Positions 10,829-22,689 of a stretch of DNA of 64,000 bases are shown piece by piece. Each line of letters opens with the position of its first letter. Position 1 is the first letter of the stretch. The stretch is from Molossus alvarezi (Eukaryota; Chordata; Mammalia; Chiroptera; Molossidae): the NCBI GenBank assembly GCA_037176705.1, contig CM073886.1, positions 18,002,501-18,066,500 of the forward strand, in the 5' to 3' direction. Position numbers and translations under genes: made by a program. The notes below the pieces were generated by a model. It worked only from the letters and a program-made list of their open reading frames with translations, was not told the origin of the DNA and did not search any database.

Positions 10829-11199
10829 GTCAGTCAGCTCATAACAAAGTGTCACAGACCAGGTGAATTAAACAACAGGAAAAAAAAGTTTTTTAGGAGG
10901 CTGGAAGTCTGAGAGCAAGGTGTCAGCAGGGCTGGTTTCTTATGAGGCCTCTCTTCGTGGCTTGCAGACGACCACCTCTCTGTGTCCTCACGTGGTCTTT
11001 CCTCTGAGCATGTCTGCTTCCTCATCTCCTCTTCTTGTAAGGACACCCGTCAGATTGGGTTAGTGCCCACCCTAATGACCTCATTGTATCTTAATTACCT
11101 CTTGAAAGGCCTTATCTCCAAATACAATAACATGCCCCAATACTGGAGGTTAGGATTTCAATGTATGAATTTTGGGATGGTGCAATTCAGCCTATAACA
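10829..11199 (-). mobile_element. MLT1 LTR, near full-length, antisense
   Basis: The block runs TG..CA, beginning 'TGTCAGTCAGCTCATAACA' and ending 'CAATTCAGCCTATAACA'. Inside are 'GGTGTCAGCAGGGCTGG', 'CACGTGGTCTTTCCTCTG', 'CTTGTAAGGACACCCGTCAG', 'GCCCACCCTAATGACCTCA', 'CTTAATTACCTCTTGAAAGG' and 'CTCCAAATACAATAACATG', in reversed MLT1 order. About 370 bp is the expected LTR size, and no proviral body adjoins it. Confidence 0.88.
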
Positions 11200-12099
11200 G
11201 ACCCTAAATACAAAGGGTCAGGCCATCTACTTCTAACTCCTCCAGCATCATTTCTGTCCTTAGCCCCTTGCCCTTCCCATGGGAGTCAGATGTCAAGTGT
11301 TAACAGGAACTCCTTATTCACTAGTTTAAAGGAGCTGGTTATGTCCAAATGCCTAGACAGAAATGTGTTTTCTTGTTTTCTTGTGGTAGATCTAATTTTG
11401 AATTGGACACAGGTTTCAATCAGAGTTATGTGTTTTGTTTTGGTTTTAACCTCAGCTGTCCCGCTTTGTTCAGCTCCCTTCTGAGTGCATTTGAGCAGTC
11501 GTTTTATTTTCCATAAGATAGAATTTTGCTTAATTGGATCTTATTTCTGTTCTCCCCTTAACAACCAACGTGTCTACATTTCTGTTGGGATTGAAAGCCC
11601 CAATCAGTTCAGATAAATCAGCTTCTTTTAAAATTATGATCTTGGAGGAAATAATGATCTAACTTACTTTTTGTTAATTACTTTTAGGGTGAATTAGACA
11701 TCCTAGCTTTGCAGTACCTGATTTCCTCAGAAGTATTTAAGCCCTTAAATCTATTTAAACCTTTTCTTTTACTCAAATTAAGATGCTGAAAAATTCCACT
11801 ATTAGAGATAATTTAGTTTTTTTAAAGTTCAGCTCCATGGCTCTTTAATTTTAAATAATTGGAGCTGAAAATGATTCTATCACATCCCATGTAGTGGCAC
11901 CAAATTACCATTTTTCCCTTCAAAATTGTCTCATATTATTGGTGTGTCAGACATAGTAAACAAATAAATAGAGAAGTATTGAATAACATAATCAATCAGG
12001 TAGAATTATAAAACAAAAAATTGGGTTCCTCACAGAGAGGAATTATGCCTTAAACCATGGTAATCATGGTGTGTGTGTGTCTATCTAAGGACAAAATCA
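11200..12099. other. AT-rich unique DNA
   Basis: AT-rich, repeat-free sequence with several TAAT/ATTA cores between about 11500 and 11960. It could contain conserved regulatory DNA, but no specific element can be named. Confidence 0.4.
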
Positions 12100-12340
12100 A
12101 TTATAAAGGACAGAAAATACTATAGCTTTGAGAAAAAAGCAACATATCTAAAAATGGATAATATTATTTGTTTATACAAAAATTCTAAACCTTCAGGAGT
12201 GAAGCAACAAGTTTATAAATAACAAGGTTATTAATAAGGCAATTGATATTCCATAAGAGATACATATAGTTAAAACTTGTGAAAAGTGGCCAAAGCAGTA
12301 TTTAGAGGCATTCTCATAGCATTAAGTTTTACTATCTCAT
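12100..12340 (+). mobile_element. possible very old L1/HAL1 ORF2 trace
   Basis: 'GGCCAAAGCAGTATTTAGAGGC' followed by 'CATTCTCATAGCATTAAG' resembles the L1 ORF2 stretch that encodes an AKAV-RG-IA-NA motif. The flanking AT-rich DNA is compatible but too diverged to confirm by eye. Confidence 0.35.
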
Positions 12341-13914
12341 GTCATCTGAGAGAAGAATTCCTTACATTTTGAGTACTAAGAGTGATGGTCTTTCTACCTT
12401 TGCCACCTTCATCCCAATCAGCAAGAACTTTGTACAATTAGTATTTAAGTGCTTATAACAGTTCAGTATCTGACACTGGTTAGCTGCCTTCATGTCAGAT
12501 AATCTATTAAGAAATATAGCACAGCCCAGTGTCTGAATTAATGACTTGGGGCATGAAGGAATCCAACAATTGGAAGTTCTTTCTACATGCAAATGGTGGT
12601 CTTGTGGTGCCATTTATTGTAGACTAAATTTTCTTCTTTCTCTTTTCTCCTTTATTTCTGGTTTTTATTGATCCTCTGGATCATGGACACATTCTTCATT
12701 GGTAAAAAAATAAGAATGAGCTCCTGACTTCTTGGGAAAAGGAACCATTGGAATAATTTCGTTTCCTAGGATCTGGGCCGGGGAAGGAACTCTTAAGCCC
12801 AACTAAGCAGTATTTAACTCCAGGAAAGATCCCAAATCAGAGGCCTGAATCTCCTGGTGTTATTGCTCTGTCTTAATCCCCAGTGATAGTGGAGACACTC
12901 CAAGAACTTTCAGCTGAGACAGCTGGGATAAATGATGGAGGAAATCTTGCTATTATGGTCCTTGATAGCTAGCCAGGGCCAGCAGGGCGGCCTCCAGTTT
13001 CTCACCTGCCAAGTTCCGACTAGGGCATTCCATATCCCCAAGAAATGCCAAATACAAGCAGCCTATTCTTCAAGTGAGGTCCCATGGGACTCATGTCCAT
13101 CCTTTGTCAAATGCCTGTTCTCTGTGTGCTGTGGCATCTGACCAGTTAGTGCTAAGCTAAGTCAGATCGTGCACAAAGGAATCTTGTAGCTTGTACGGAA
13201 AGCAAGTTATGGCTGATGCCAAATATCATTAGAGGTAACTGTGTGGCTGAATGTCTTTCTAATGATGCTAGCCAGGCCCCAAGCACCCATCATGGGGTAA
13301 ACAAATGCACTGGAGCAGCAATGAACACTGAAGAGAAAAAATAAACTGATGCTCCAAAGGGAACAACATATTGAGTGTGCAAGACTAGAAGACTCAGACT
13401 GGAGATAGGGGTGCCACCAGGACCTGAATTCAACCCAAAAGTGATACTGGAAGACGCTCCCTCTATCCCCACTTCTCAGATTTTAAGGACGTACCAGGGT
13501 GAGAGTCAATATTGAATAACCCACAGGGTTTGGATGCCCATCAGTCTGAATTGATGCAGCAACTAAACAGAGCAGATGCAGCTACAAAGCCTGCAAAGCT
13601 ATGCCATGGTGAACAAGCAAATGAACAGGGCACCACACCCTCTGTGGTATCTCTAAGACTGACTACAAATGCTCAGACAGTCCCCACAGATGCAGAGCCA
13701 CTGCCCAAAGCAAGATGCATGGGCGCATATGCACCGGCCAACTCAGGGACGAGAAGAAGGGAGCCGATGTCAGAACAAAGGCTGAGAAGCTGGTCCAGCT
13801 AGGGGCCAAGGCCACAGCAGCCTTCTCTGTTCCTGCAAACAATCTTGCCCCTGGCACCTGCCTGGGGTCCTGGCATGACAATGGTTCCCCTGAGGCCTTC
13901 TTCATTGTGGTGTT
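12341..13914. other. unique DNA, no recognised gene
   Basis: No repeat family recognised. Frames at 13512-13802 and 13715-13918 on the plus strand and 13663-13929 on the minus strand overlap in different frames and match no known protein. A decayed processed pseudogene or old retroviral fragment cannot be excluded. Confidence 0.4.
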
Positions 13915-13975
13915 GTAGGGAGGATTCAATGAGCTAATGCTTATCTAGCACTAACTCTTAGCAGCTCTCGGTGCT
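13915..13975 (+). mobile_element. short MIR 3' fragment
   Basis: 'GGGAGGATTCAATGAGCTAATGC' followed by 'TCTAGCACTAACTCTTAGC' resembles the MIR 3' part (GAGGATTAAATGAG..GCACTTAGCAC). It is short, so support is weak. Confidence 0.4.
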
Positions 13976-14559
13976 TGGTAACTCTTTCTACTTGGTTGAG
14001 GATAGGATCTCTCTCTGTTCTGGAGGCACTCCTTGGAGGAGGTCAGTGAAGCCACATCTTGGCCCCTTTCTTATCTCCTCTCTATATCCATCCATCTCTC
14101 AGAGGTCATTTGTGGCTCAGGGGCTCAGGGGTTTGGTGCCTTCTGAAGGGAAAGAGAGCAAGGAGGCGGCATGGGGACTTGAAACATTGCTCCCCACCTC
14201 CTGATTCATAATTTTCATGGTCCCAAAGGTTTTTCAGGCTCTGTTTACAGATCTAAGGAGGACCTTCAGAGCATTTGTTGGTGACTTGCACAATATTCTT
14301 CATGTGGAAAGGACTTGGGTCTTCAATTCTTGGTGCCAGTGCCCCCATCAGCCAGCATTTCTCAGAGACAACCCCACTTATTGTGTTTTCCATCCTGATG
14401 AAGAACTTGGGTTTATCATTCAAACCTAGGCAGAATCTGGAGGGCTCACCCACAAGTCTCACCTGAGGCATTAATAGTTGGAGTGAAGACAACAAGGAGA
14501 TGGGGTGTATGGGTGAAGAGGTCATTTCAGAGACAGGAGCAACTTGAGATTTAAATTTT
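13976..14559. other. unique DNA, no recognised gene
   Basis: No repeat recognised. A 123-codon minus-strand frame (14253-14624) has no recognisable domain. Confidence 0.4.
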
Positions 14560-14586
14560 TTTGGTTGCTGATGTTTAGCAACCAAA
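14560..14586. repeat. short inverted repeat, 10-bp arms, 7-nt loop
   Basis: Arms TTTGGTTGCT and AGCAACCAAA are perfect reverse complements around the loop GATGTTT. A further 'GGTTGCTGA' follows at about 14602. It is a small hairpin with no known function. Confidence 0.8.
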
Positions 14587-15610
14587 TATGGTTTTGAGGT
14601 GGTTGCTGACATTATTTTCTCCATCTATTGCAAAACAGCTACAGAACAGCAACAGCTGACATTTAAGGGGGGGAAGTAGGGTGGTGAAGTTATTTCCCTC
14701 GGAAAGGTCATGCTTGCATCTGGAGGTTGTCCATGACAAATGGCCAAACCAGTTTCCAAAACTGTGACTCTAGACACTTGGAGGGGTTGCCATCTATGTT
14801 TGGGGGAAAAAAAAATGAAAAAAAGAAGAAAAGAAAACTCGACTGGTCACTCACTGTGTCAGAATCGGCTCTGATGAGGGTGGTGAGGTTGATGAATGTG
14901 TTGCTGGTTAGGCTCTTTCTGATCCCTCCATATGCATTTGAAAGGCTGTCTTCTATGCACCATGCAGCTTTTACTTTACTTCTATGATATATAATTTATA
15001 ACTCAGTAGCGTGTCCATTGCTTTCATGTTTCCCACTCCCTAGGATAGGGCTACTTATGATCTCCCTTCTTTTCGTCTATTCTTCGTTCCCGGCATGGGG
15101 CTTACTGAATATTTCTTGAATGAAATAAATGTTCAGCATTCGATGAATGGAGATTGTTGCCTGGATGAGCTGTTCTCTTGAGAAGTCAGAGTTCTGCCAG
15201 AGGCATCTCCCAGCACAGGGTCATTTCCTGGGATGGACACTAGTGTGGTCCTCCAGGGCCCGGTCAATGACAGGATGGCTCACAGGTGAAATGGCATTGT
15301 CCCACTGCAAAGAAGGGCCAGGCCGCCAGATGACTGCTCTCAGAAGGGAATTGGATGCCTGAGATTTCTTTTCCAATCCTACTTAAGTCAGGGAGCCAGG
15401 GAGGGCACAGAGATGCCAGAGGAAGGACCAAGCTTGTGTACCCAGCACTCTCTTCATAAAGGACACAGAATGTAGACCAGCCACTTCGCATGACACCTGT
15501 CCCATGTACACAGCCAATACATGATTGTTATCTCCATCATTATTGCTGTTACTTTATATTAGGGAAGACATCACAAGACAAGTAGCTCAACTAGGCATGG
15601 TCTGGTATAT
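14587..15610. other. unique DNA with an A-rich patch
   Basis: An A/G-rich low-complexity patch lies at about 14804-14838. A possible short L2 3' scrap ('CTTACTGAATATTTCTTGAATG') lies near 15100-15130. Nothing else is recognised. Confidence 0.4.
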
Positions 15611-15835
15611 GAGAGCAGACACGGAGATGGGAACTGGACCTGCTGGGTTTGTATTCCACATCACTGACTGTCCCTCGGGCAAGTCCTTTGACCTCTCTGA
15701 GCTGTTTCTTGGTCACTGTTTCTTGACCCCTCTGTGAGATGGAGACAGTTATTTTCTGGTGAGGGTCAAATTAAGCAGATGAAAATTGCCTAGCATAGCA
15801 ATAACTCAGTAAACGAGAGCCACTGTTTCTGTTAT
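15611..15835 (+). mobile_element. MIR SINE, sense
   Basis: MIR order is followed: 'GAGCAGACACGGAGATGGG', 'CTGCTGGGTTTGTATTCC', 'GGGCAAGTCCTTTGACCTC', 'TCTGTGAGATGGAGACAG', 'GGGTCAAATTAAGCAGATG', then 'CCTAGCATAGCAATAACTCAG'. It is near full-length and diverged. Confidence 0.8.
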
Positions 15836-15908
15836 TGTTGTATTGTTATGATAATTGTATTGTTCAGCAAGGCAAGGGCTTCAGTCTCTTTTAGGAAAAG
15901 TTGAATTT

Positions 15909-15928
15909 TGATGTTATATGTAACATCA
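15909..15928. repeat. small perfect palindrome, 8-bp arms
   Basis: TGATGTTA and TAACATCA flank the loop TATG. It is short enough to occur by chance and is recorded as a structural note only. Confidence 0.7.
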
Positions 15929-16079
15929 GTGGTGATCCATCCAGAAATAACCATCCCTTCCCGTCTCTTCTCATAAGCCATCTAATCCTGCCTGTGTTTA
16001 TTTTGTCTTTTGCTCTCAGAGCTTGTAGGAGACGTGGGAGGGTGAAGACAGTGAGTTCCCCAGCTGTGGGTTAGTGAGC

Positions 16080-16167
16080 CCTCACTGCCTGGCAGATGCC
16101 GTGTGGCACAGACGATGTTGAATTAACCCTCACTCATCCCTGAGGTAGGCATTGGCATAGATAGTTG
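16080..16167 (-). mobile_element. MIR fragment interrupted by a VES
   Basis: 'ACTGCCTGGCAGATGCCGTG', 'TGAATTAACCCTCACTCATCC' and 'TGAGGTAGGCATTGGCATAG' match reversed MIR (..TTAATCCTCACAACAACCC..GAGGTAGGTA). The sequence then breaks into the T-rich end of the adjoining VES, so the SINE landed in an old MIR. Confidence 0.6.
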
Positions 16168-16401
16168 TGTTTTTTTGTTTTTGTTTTTGCATTTATCAGA
16201 CAGCACAGGAGGGGAAGAGGCAGGAAGAGAGAGAGAGAAACATCGATGTGAGAGAGATACATGGACTGGTTGCCACCCACACGACCCCATCCAGGGTTGG
16301 GGACAAACCACAACCAAGGTACGTGCCCTTAGTGGGAACCGAACCTGGGTCTCTCTGGACCGCAAGCCAACACTCTAACCGCTGAGCCAAACTGGCCAGG
16401 G
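16168..16401 (-). mobile_element. VES SINE, antisense, nested in a MIR
   Basis: A T-rich tail with G interruptions is followed by a GA-rich box 'GAAACATCGATGTGAGAGAG', 'CACACGACCCCATCCAGGG', 'GTACGTGCCCTTAGTGGG', the B-box complement at 'GGGAACCGAACC', and the head 'GCTGAGCCAAACTGGCCAGGG'. The 3' tail unit upstream of the poly-A is shortened compared with the 34981 and 51535 copies. Confidence 0.92.
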
Positions 16402-16579
16402 TGATAGATGTACTCTTGAGGGTAGATTCCTTACCCTTACAAACCTTCCATGAGCTTGATGGTGTGTTCCCTCTACTGCCACCCCGGGGCAGGAACTTAA
16501 ACAAGTGACTCTATTTTTGTGCCATTTCTAAGGTCCAGTTTTCAATGACCCTGATTCTTTATTGTCCAGAAAATTAACA
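16402..16579. other. unique DNA, no feature seen
   Basis: Sequence between the VES and the AT-rich block. Nothing is recognised. Confidence 0.4.
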
Positions 16580-16930
16580 TTCTGGGTTATTTTACGCCAA
16601 TATGGCCTGCGATTGCTTCAGTTTTGGCAAGGTCTGCAATTTTGTTCTTATAGCAACTTTTTGACTCTTTTATTCCACTTTTGTCCTTAATATTTTGCGA
16701 AGAGTGAAAACGGGCAAATTAAAATGCTCGTATGAGTGATAAATCTCAGGGATCTCAAATACAACTGAGACAAAATAGGAACTATTTAGCTTTAATTGGC
16801 TACTTACTAGATTTAAACTAATTAATCATTTTAAATTGCAAAGGGGAAAAAGAAAATTGAAGAACGTGTACAACGTGCTAAATATACTTTCTCAAGACCC
16901 TAAGTGTGATTAAAGATATGTAGCATCCTT
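16580..16930. promoter_or_regulatory. candidate conserved non-coding element
   Basis: A repeat-free, AT-rich block with clustered TAAT cores ('TTTAATTGGCTACTTACTAG', 'AACTAATTAATCATTTTAAA'). It also keeps CpGs within AT-rich DNA ('TTTTACGCC', 'CTGCGATTGC', 'TTTTGCGAAG', 'AAACGGGC'). Such composition is typical of developmental enhancers in gene deserts. Conservation itself cannot be seen from one genome. Confidence 0.4.
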
Positions 16931-18829
16931 TCTGTAACTGAGCGAAGGTCAGGATGTTTTCCGTGAGAGCTCCTACTTCAGATCATTTTAGTGGGGTGGT
17001 GGTGGTGGGGGGGGAGTTATGGGCATACATCTCTGGGAAGGACCCTGAGCATCCAGAGAGTTAAGGAAGAATGGCAGTAACTAGGGAGTCGGAGTGGGGA
17101 GTCATCTATTTTTCATTGCTGATTGGCTTCATTCTGCAGACAGATTCTGTCCAGATGGCACTGATAGTGGGTAAAATATTCACCAGCTCCCTGACTTTAT
17201 ACGCTCATATTTAGCAACACCAGAGGAAAGAATCTTCTATTCATGGCATTTCTATGACAAACCCGGGATGGATTCTGATTGGCTGTCCTTGGCCAACATG
17301 CCCCTCCCCTCCCATCAGTCCCTGTGCTCAGGTGAAGAGGGCTAACATGACTGGTCAGGACTAGGTTACGTGGTTATTCTGTAATCAGGAAGGCCCGGAG
17401 TCTGCTACTGGAAGGAGGGAAATGGAAGAAAGATATGCCAGGCAGCCCCGAAACCAACCATGATAGTCCATCACTGAACCATATTCCCTCCCCATCTTTC
17501 TTTAATATTTCACTTTTTGACTTTTGTGCACAGCTTCATCACATTTTTAAAAAAAGGACTGATTGTATCAGTGGTTGGACATCTGATAGAATGTCAAGCT
17601 GTTCAGCTGTATCACCCTTGCCGCATACAGGGAATAAATAGTTTACCTCTGTACAAGGAGCATACAAATGATGCTGGCCTGGTGGGGATTTGGCTCCTCC
17701 CAGCCCATCCCTCTTTCTGAATGTGGTTCCCTGGGCAGCAACGCAACAGCTTCTGTTTTGAACACCTGGTGGCCTCCATCCCTCAAGGAGTTAATCTGAA
17801 AGCTGAAGAGAGTGAGAACAGGGCCCGGGACTGGGGGGACTTTGTTGCTTTGAGTCTCTGGTTTTGAGTGACAAATGTGTTGAGATGTGAAGGAGAGAAA
17901 GATGTATCCCATAAAGATTGGTTTTTCATGTAAATAAGTGTTTAGCCCCAAACTTCTGGCATCTCATTATGCAGGTGACTTCGTCGTTGACATGCATACA
18001 GTTTGCATTTCTCCCATTCTTTGCCAAAAATGCAGACTGTGACTTGGCCAAATTACACGCCCTGGGTGCACAAACAGACTGCCATCTCGGGTGCGCTTAT
18101 AAATGCCGAGGGCTGTGTGCAGCCAGAGGGGGACATGAGTGCTGTTGGTAGCCGTAGGCTTTTCTAGAGGGTTCCATCCTATTTGACTGCTAGCATGTGG
18201 CCCCTTTCTCATGTCATGGATACTTCAACCGGGCATGTCTGGGGCTAGGTATGAAGGGGTGATATTAAAAATATTTATTAACCTATCAGGTACGGACAGG
18301 ACACCAGAGATCAGGATAAATGTTGACCTAAGTGCCAGAACAGGATCTGAGGACCTTCACGGTGCCCAACGTTAACCCTTTCGTTGGTGGGTCATGGAGA
18401 GGTTGGGAGGCTGTGCCGTCTGGTCTCGGCACTGTGGTGCGTAGGGCTGGCAACTGACTCCTGCAGGCAGCAGGCACACGGGACGAGCGGAGCTCCTGTC
18501 CTGGGAGAGCCACCTAAGGAGCCCTGGGCAGTGGACCAGGCAGAGCCCGGGGCTGCCTTCCAGAGCCGCTCCTGCTTGTTTCATTTTCAAATGGGAATTT
18601 GATTCAGGACTGACCTTCGGTTTCTCCCAGACCTAGGAAGTAAACATTTCTCATTCTCAAAACCCACAGATTAATCATTTTTGCAAATCAGAGCTGAGCT
18701 CCGAGCCTCTGACCAGGCAGCCTGCGCCAGCTGGCCTTGGGGGCCCGGATCCTCCACAGCACACCACTAATACATATGCATTTGTTCTTCGGGAGCTGGG
18801 GCTGCTGGCTCCAAGGGGTGACGCTCTGC
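16931..18829. other. unique non-coding DNA
   Basis: A G-rich patch at about 16990-17016 (runs of GGTGG and eight G) is a weak quadruplex candidate. No repeat family or gene is recognised in the rest. Confidence 0.4.
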
Positions 18830-19060
18830 TCACTGATCATAATGCAATCTCAGTGTTTTCTGCAAATCCCCTTATTATCTCTGCATCATTAGCAGTTTCT
18901 GAGCTTGTCTACAACTAATTTCACAGCGAATCTTATTTCTAACGATATTTTAAATAAGCTATCAAGCCGGGCAGCAGCTGACATGCACTGAGAAAGAAGC
19001 AAATCAGCCTAGCACGGGCTTTTCAAACAGCCTCTGACAGTTCAGCTTTGCATCCTGGTT
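18830..19060. promoter_or_regulatory. candidate conserved non-coding element
   Basis: Repeat-free and AT-rich, with motifs such as 'GCATCATTAGCAGTTTC', 'CAACTAATTTCACAGCG' and 'TTTTAAATAAGC', followed by an E-box-like 'CAGCAGCTGACATG'. Enhancer-like composition only. The claim rests on pattern and needs alignment. Confidence 0.35.
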
Positions 19061-19214
19061 CAGGGCGGAGAATGTGGCAAGTTCCCGGAACAAGCCCTGC
19101 CTCCAACCCCAATTTACTTAGTGATGCCTTCACGGTTAGGGAAGTGATGTGATCTCCGGAGCTGGGTTTCTAGGCGTCTCATTGATGTTTGGCTACTTCC
19201 TATAGGTGATCCTT

Positions 19215-19375
19215 ATGAAAAAGTGTCTCTGAGCTTCAGATGGTAAAATAAGGTCTACTCCTACTCCGGGGGTTATGTGGGCTTAATGAGCGAATGTTTG
19301 AAATGCGCTTAACATAATATACCTAGTAGGCTGAGCACCTCGTGTGTGCTCTGAAAATAGAGTTTGTTATTTTTC
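19215..19375 (+). mobile_element. MIR 3' part, sense
   Basis: 'CTGAGCTTCAGATGGTAAAA', 'GGGGGTTATGTGGGCTTAATGAG', 'GAAATGCGCTTAACATAATA' and 'CTAGTAGGCTGAGCACC' follow the MIR 3' half. Confidence 0.65.
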
Positions 19376-19864
19376 ATTCATTTATGAACTGTCATTTAGC
19401 TCCTTGCCTCTCTGGTCAGTCCTTCAGTTCACTGAGCAAGGCCATGGGGAGAACCTCTGAGGGTGCAGAGAGAGTCACACGTCCAGGCAGCAATAGGAGA
19501 GCTCGCGTGCCCATGTTGCGGACCTTCTGTCCTTGGCTGGAGAACAGCTGGGCTTGTACCCACTCTGGACTCCAGGGACTTCTCCCACTCCTCGGCTATA
19601 GCCAGCTGCTGGCCCCTAGAGGAAATGCCACCATTTCTTTGGATGCCACACCTCTTTGGGAAAGCACCCAGGAACCCAGTTTTCTGAAATGTGCCCACTC
19701 CGGAACATGGATGGAATGATAGAATTCCCGTGACGGTTACCTCCTTTGGGTGGAATGGACAATCCTGCCCCTCCTCCTCCCCTCCATGTGGGAGATTCTT
19801 TTCTAAATCACCAAAGGCAACAAGGAATTAATCACAGCGAATGTCACAGAGAATTAGCATTCCT
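19376..19864. other. unique non-coding DNA
   Basis: Overlapping frames on both strands (19342-19719) match nothing known. No repeat recognised. Confidence 0.4.
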
Positions 19865-20065
19865 GTATACAGGGCTAAGTGGGGTACATACATGATTATT
19901 TAGTGGCCACTGCAGCCCTACGGAGGGGTGTAATTATTACTGCCATTTTATAGTTAAAGAGAGTGGGGTGGGGAGAGGTACTGTAACTGGTCGCCAAACA
20001 TCTGGGTAGGGGGTGGAAGAGCCTGGAGCCTAACCCAGACATTCTGATTCTGTCACCACTGCCTT
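19865..20065 (-). mobile_element. MIR SINE, antisense
   Basis: 'CATGATTATTTAGTGGCC', 'GTAATTATTACTGCCATTTTAT' and 'GGAGAGGTACTGTAACTGGTC', then 'GGAGCCTAACCCAGACATTC', follow the reversed MIR order. Confidence 0.65.
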
Positions 20066-22149
20066 ACCCCGCCCCATGGCATGGCGTGGCTAAAGATGCT
20101 ATTTGATCCAGGTGGTTTGTGAGCAAACACCTCAGGCGCAGGGCTGGCTGCCTGGTGAATAGCCATCCTGATTTTGTAGTCTGGGGTTTACAGGGGCTTC
20201 CACTTCATCTTCCTTCCCCCTGGCCAGCTGCTGCCTGAATGATCTCCCCGCCACACCCCCTGCACCTCTCAGGAAGTGTGCTGCTCCCCTAGAAGTGATC
20301 CGGAATGGTGCATTTGGGATCCAAAAGAGGCATGTGAAAGTGGGATTGCAGGGATGGGATTGTGGCTTACCCCCCACTGACCTTTGATATTAATAATTTT
20401 TTATCTCCGGTCAATTCTAGGTGGGGAAGATTAGAGTGGGAAAAAGAAGGGAAGAGATTTTCCGTTCACTGTCTGTCGCATGGATACTGGCTCTCTATGT
20501 CATAAAGCTTCAGTGGGACACTGTGCTGGTTTCAGAGACATCTGAGGAGGGTACAGAAGTGGGTTCTGGGTTGAATGGGCTCAGAGAAAGCAGGAAGAGA
20601 AGATGCTCTGGTACTTACAGTTTTTCTGCACCATATCCTTCCTCTGTGAAAACTCCTACACATCCTGTAAAATTCAACCCAAATTGCCCTTTCTTTTTGA
20701 TGCCACCTTTGATTCTACAGAAAATGCCATTCCCTCCTGCAGTAGGTCATTGCAAGAGGAAGGAATAACATAGTTGCTCAGAAGAATTTGGCCTCCTAAG
20801 AATGCTGAGCCCAGTTCTTATCCTGTATACTCACCTTCCTCTCCCCCACCCTCACCTCTTTTTATCTCTATCTGTGAGGTTCCTAGCTACGTCTTGGCTA
20901 GGGAGAATTTCTGTTTGTATGTACTCCTGAGGCAGAATGGGCTTCCTTCACCCACTGGGTCCTTTCCTCGGCTTCCTAGCACAGATTTGTTCTATAACTA
21001 TGCGTGTGTGTGCAGGAAGCACCCTCATTAAGTGTACAGTTGTGCTGACAAAAAACTACATACAGACCAGAACTTCAAATATCTAAGCTTTTATTCTCAC
21101 AAGCATGACTTTCTGGGTGTGTCTCACCCATAGTTGTATTTGATTTGCTTTCAGGGTTGGTAAAATTATGGGTTCACTTGTCAGTGTTTCAAAACCAGGA
21201 GGTTTAATAAGAGTCTTAATTCATAGCTCCCTTTGGAAAATCAGAGGATCTGGTACCACTGGGTCTATATTCTAACACAACACTGGTCAACAGGAATTGA
21301 GTAGCAGTGGCTCCCTCTAGAATGAGTGTGAGCTGTTTGCCGCAGTCCCCACCGCTCCATGTTGTCTCCCCCAACGCCACGCATCAGGTTCAGTTTTCAT
21401 GTATCATCACTCTAATGCTGTGCTCTTTCTCCAACTGCCCTGCGTCACTCATGCCCGTGATCTGAGGCAGGGCCTGATTGGGAGTTAAGTGGAACTAGAC
21501 AGCTGCATTTTCTGGGGCATTTGGCAGAGTGTAGGCATGGTCTTCAGTCCCCTGGGTCAATGCCATTCTGTTCTCCTTGTTATGATTGTCGATTCATTCA
21601 TTTTGCGCCTTTAAAGCCACCCAGTATTTGATTGGAAGCTGTTTTCTGCTAAAATAAGAAACATTTTGCTGACCAGACAAACCAAGCTTCTCCTTTACTC
21701 CTTTCTGCACAGAGCTCACCTTCCGATCAGCAGTGTCCACTGGGCATTTGCTCATGTCTGTCCATGATGCTGGGGTCACATCTGAAGGCGACTATGTGGT
21801 TCACCTTTGCTGAGTGCACATCCCAGAGAAGCAGGAAGAATGTAAAGGGGCTTCGGTAGCAGCCAGGGAACAGAACTGGCCAATTCCCAGGCGTGGGGCT
21901 CATTCCTTGGCATTGAGCTGGACAGCATCACTCTGAGGAATGTGCAGACATGAAAGGGGTTACTATGTAGAAAAGTTCAGTTTATCCATTAGTCCCATGC
22001 TACTGTGAGTCAGGGGCGAGCAACTAACCTCACGCAGGCACACATGCACACGTTCATGTGCACATACGCACACACAAATTGTATACCAGCGACAGGATGG
22101 GCTTTTTTCTAAATGCTGAAAACACATTGGGGGTGGGGGGAAGGCAAAG
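20066..22149. other. unique DNA with a CA-rich patch
   Basis: No repeat family recognised over about 2 kb apart from a CA-rich degenerate dinucleotide patch at 22033-22078 and a G-rich run near 22125-22140. Frames of 60-115 codons have no recognisable domains. Confidence 0.4.
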
Positions 22150-22296
22150 TCCTTGATTTCATGGAGAGTGGATTCTAGCAAGGAAAGACATGTAATAAGC
22201 TAAATAAACAAGCAGATACGTGGTGTAAAGGCGGGTATGGTGAGTGCTGTGGAGAAGATGAAGTGGGGTGAGGAGAAAGAATGACGAGAGGCACTC
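22150..22296 (-). mobile_element. L2 remnant, antisense, left part
   Basis: 'GGAGAGTGGATTCTAGCAAGG', 'AATAAGCTAAATAAACAAGC' and 'GGTGAGTGCTGTGGAGAAGATG' match the minus-strand L2 block. It is split from 22690-22857 by the SINE at 22297. Confidence 0.6.
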
Positions 22297-22508
22297 TGAG
22301 CAGTGTGGCTCAGTTAGCTGGGCATCGTCCCAGACACGGACAGGTTGCTAGTGCCTACCCTGGTCAGGTCATATGACTGGATTGAGGGCTCGATCCCCAG
22401 TAGAGAGCACGCAGGAGGCAGCTGATAGATGTTATGTTCTCACATTGATGGTTTCTCTCTTCTTCTTTCCTCTCTTAAAAAAGTCAATAAACCATTCTTT
22501 TTAAAAAG
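22297..22508 (+). mobile_element. bat tRNA-derived SINE, GGGCATCGTCCC subtype
   Basis: The head 'GTGTGGCTCAGTTAGCTGGGC', then 'ATCGTCCCAGACACGG', a decayed B box, 'GGCTCGATCCCCAGTAGAG', 'GCAGGAGGCAGCTGATAGATG', and a pyrimidine box running into 'AAAAAAGTCAATAAACC'. It differs from the other VES copies by the TGGGCATCGTCCC anticodon region, so it is a separate subfamily. It lies inside an L2. Confidence 0.8.
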
Positions 22509-22689
22509 AGTCACATGGGCTTTTTGGTTGATGGTGAGGAAGGCTTCTTCAGAGGTGGAACAGGTCCTTGCTCAGGCAGCTGTGCTACCCAACTCCTGGG
22601 GACGCTGTTCATATTGTAGACTGGAGTTTGGCCACCGGGGGCGTCATTTGAGTCCACAGCCACATGAATAGCACCCCCTGGAGGTGGTC

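Noticed and set aside
14253..14624. 123-codon minus-strand frame, possible pseudogene
   Set aside because: No recognisable family and no poly-A or target-site duplication to suggest a processed copy.
16168..16385. Open frames of 67-72 codons on the plus strand
   Set aside because: They lie entirely within an antisense VES SINE.
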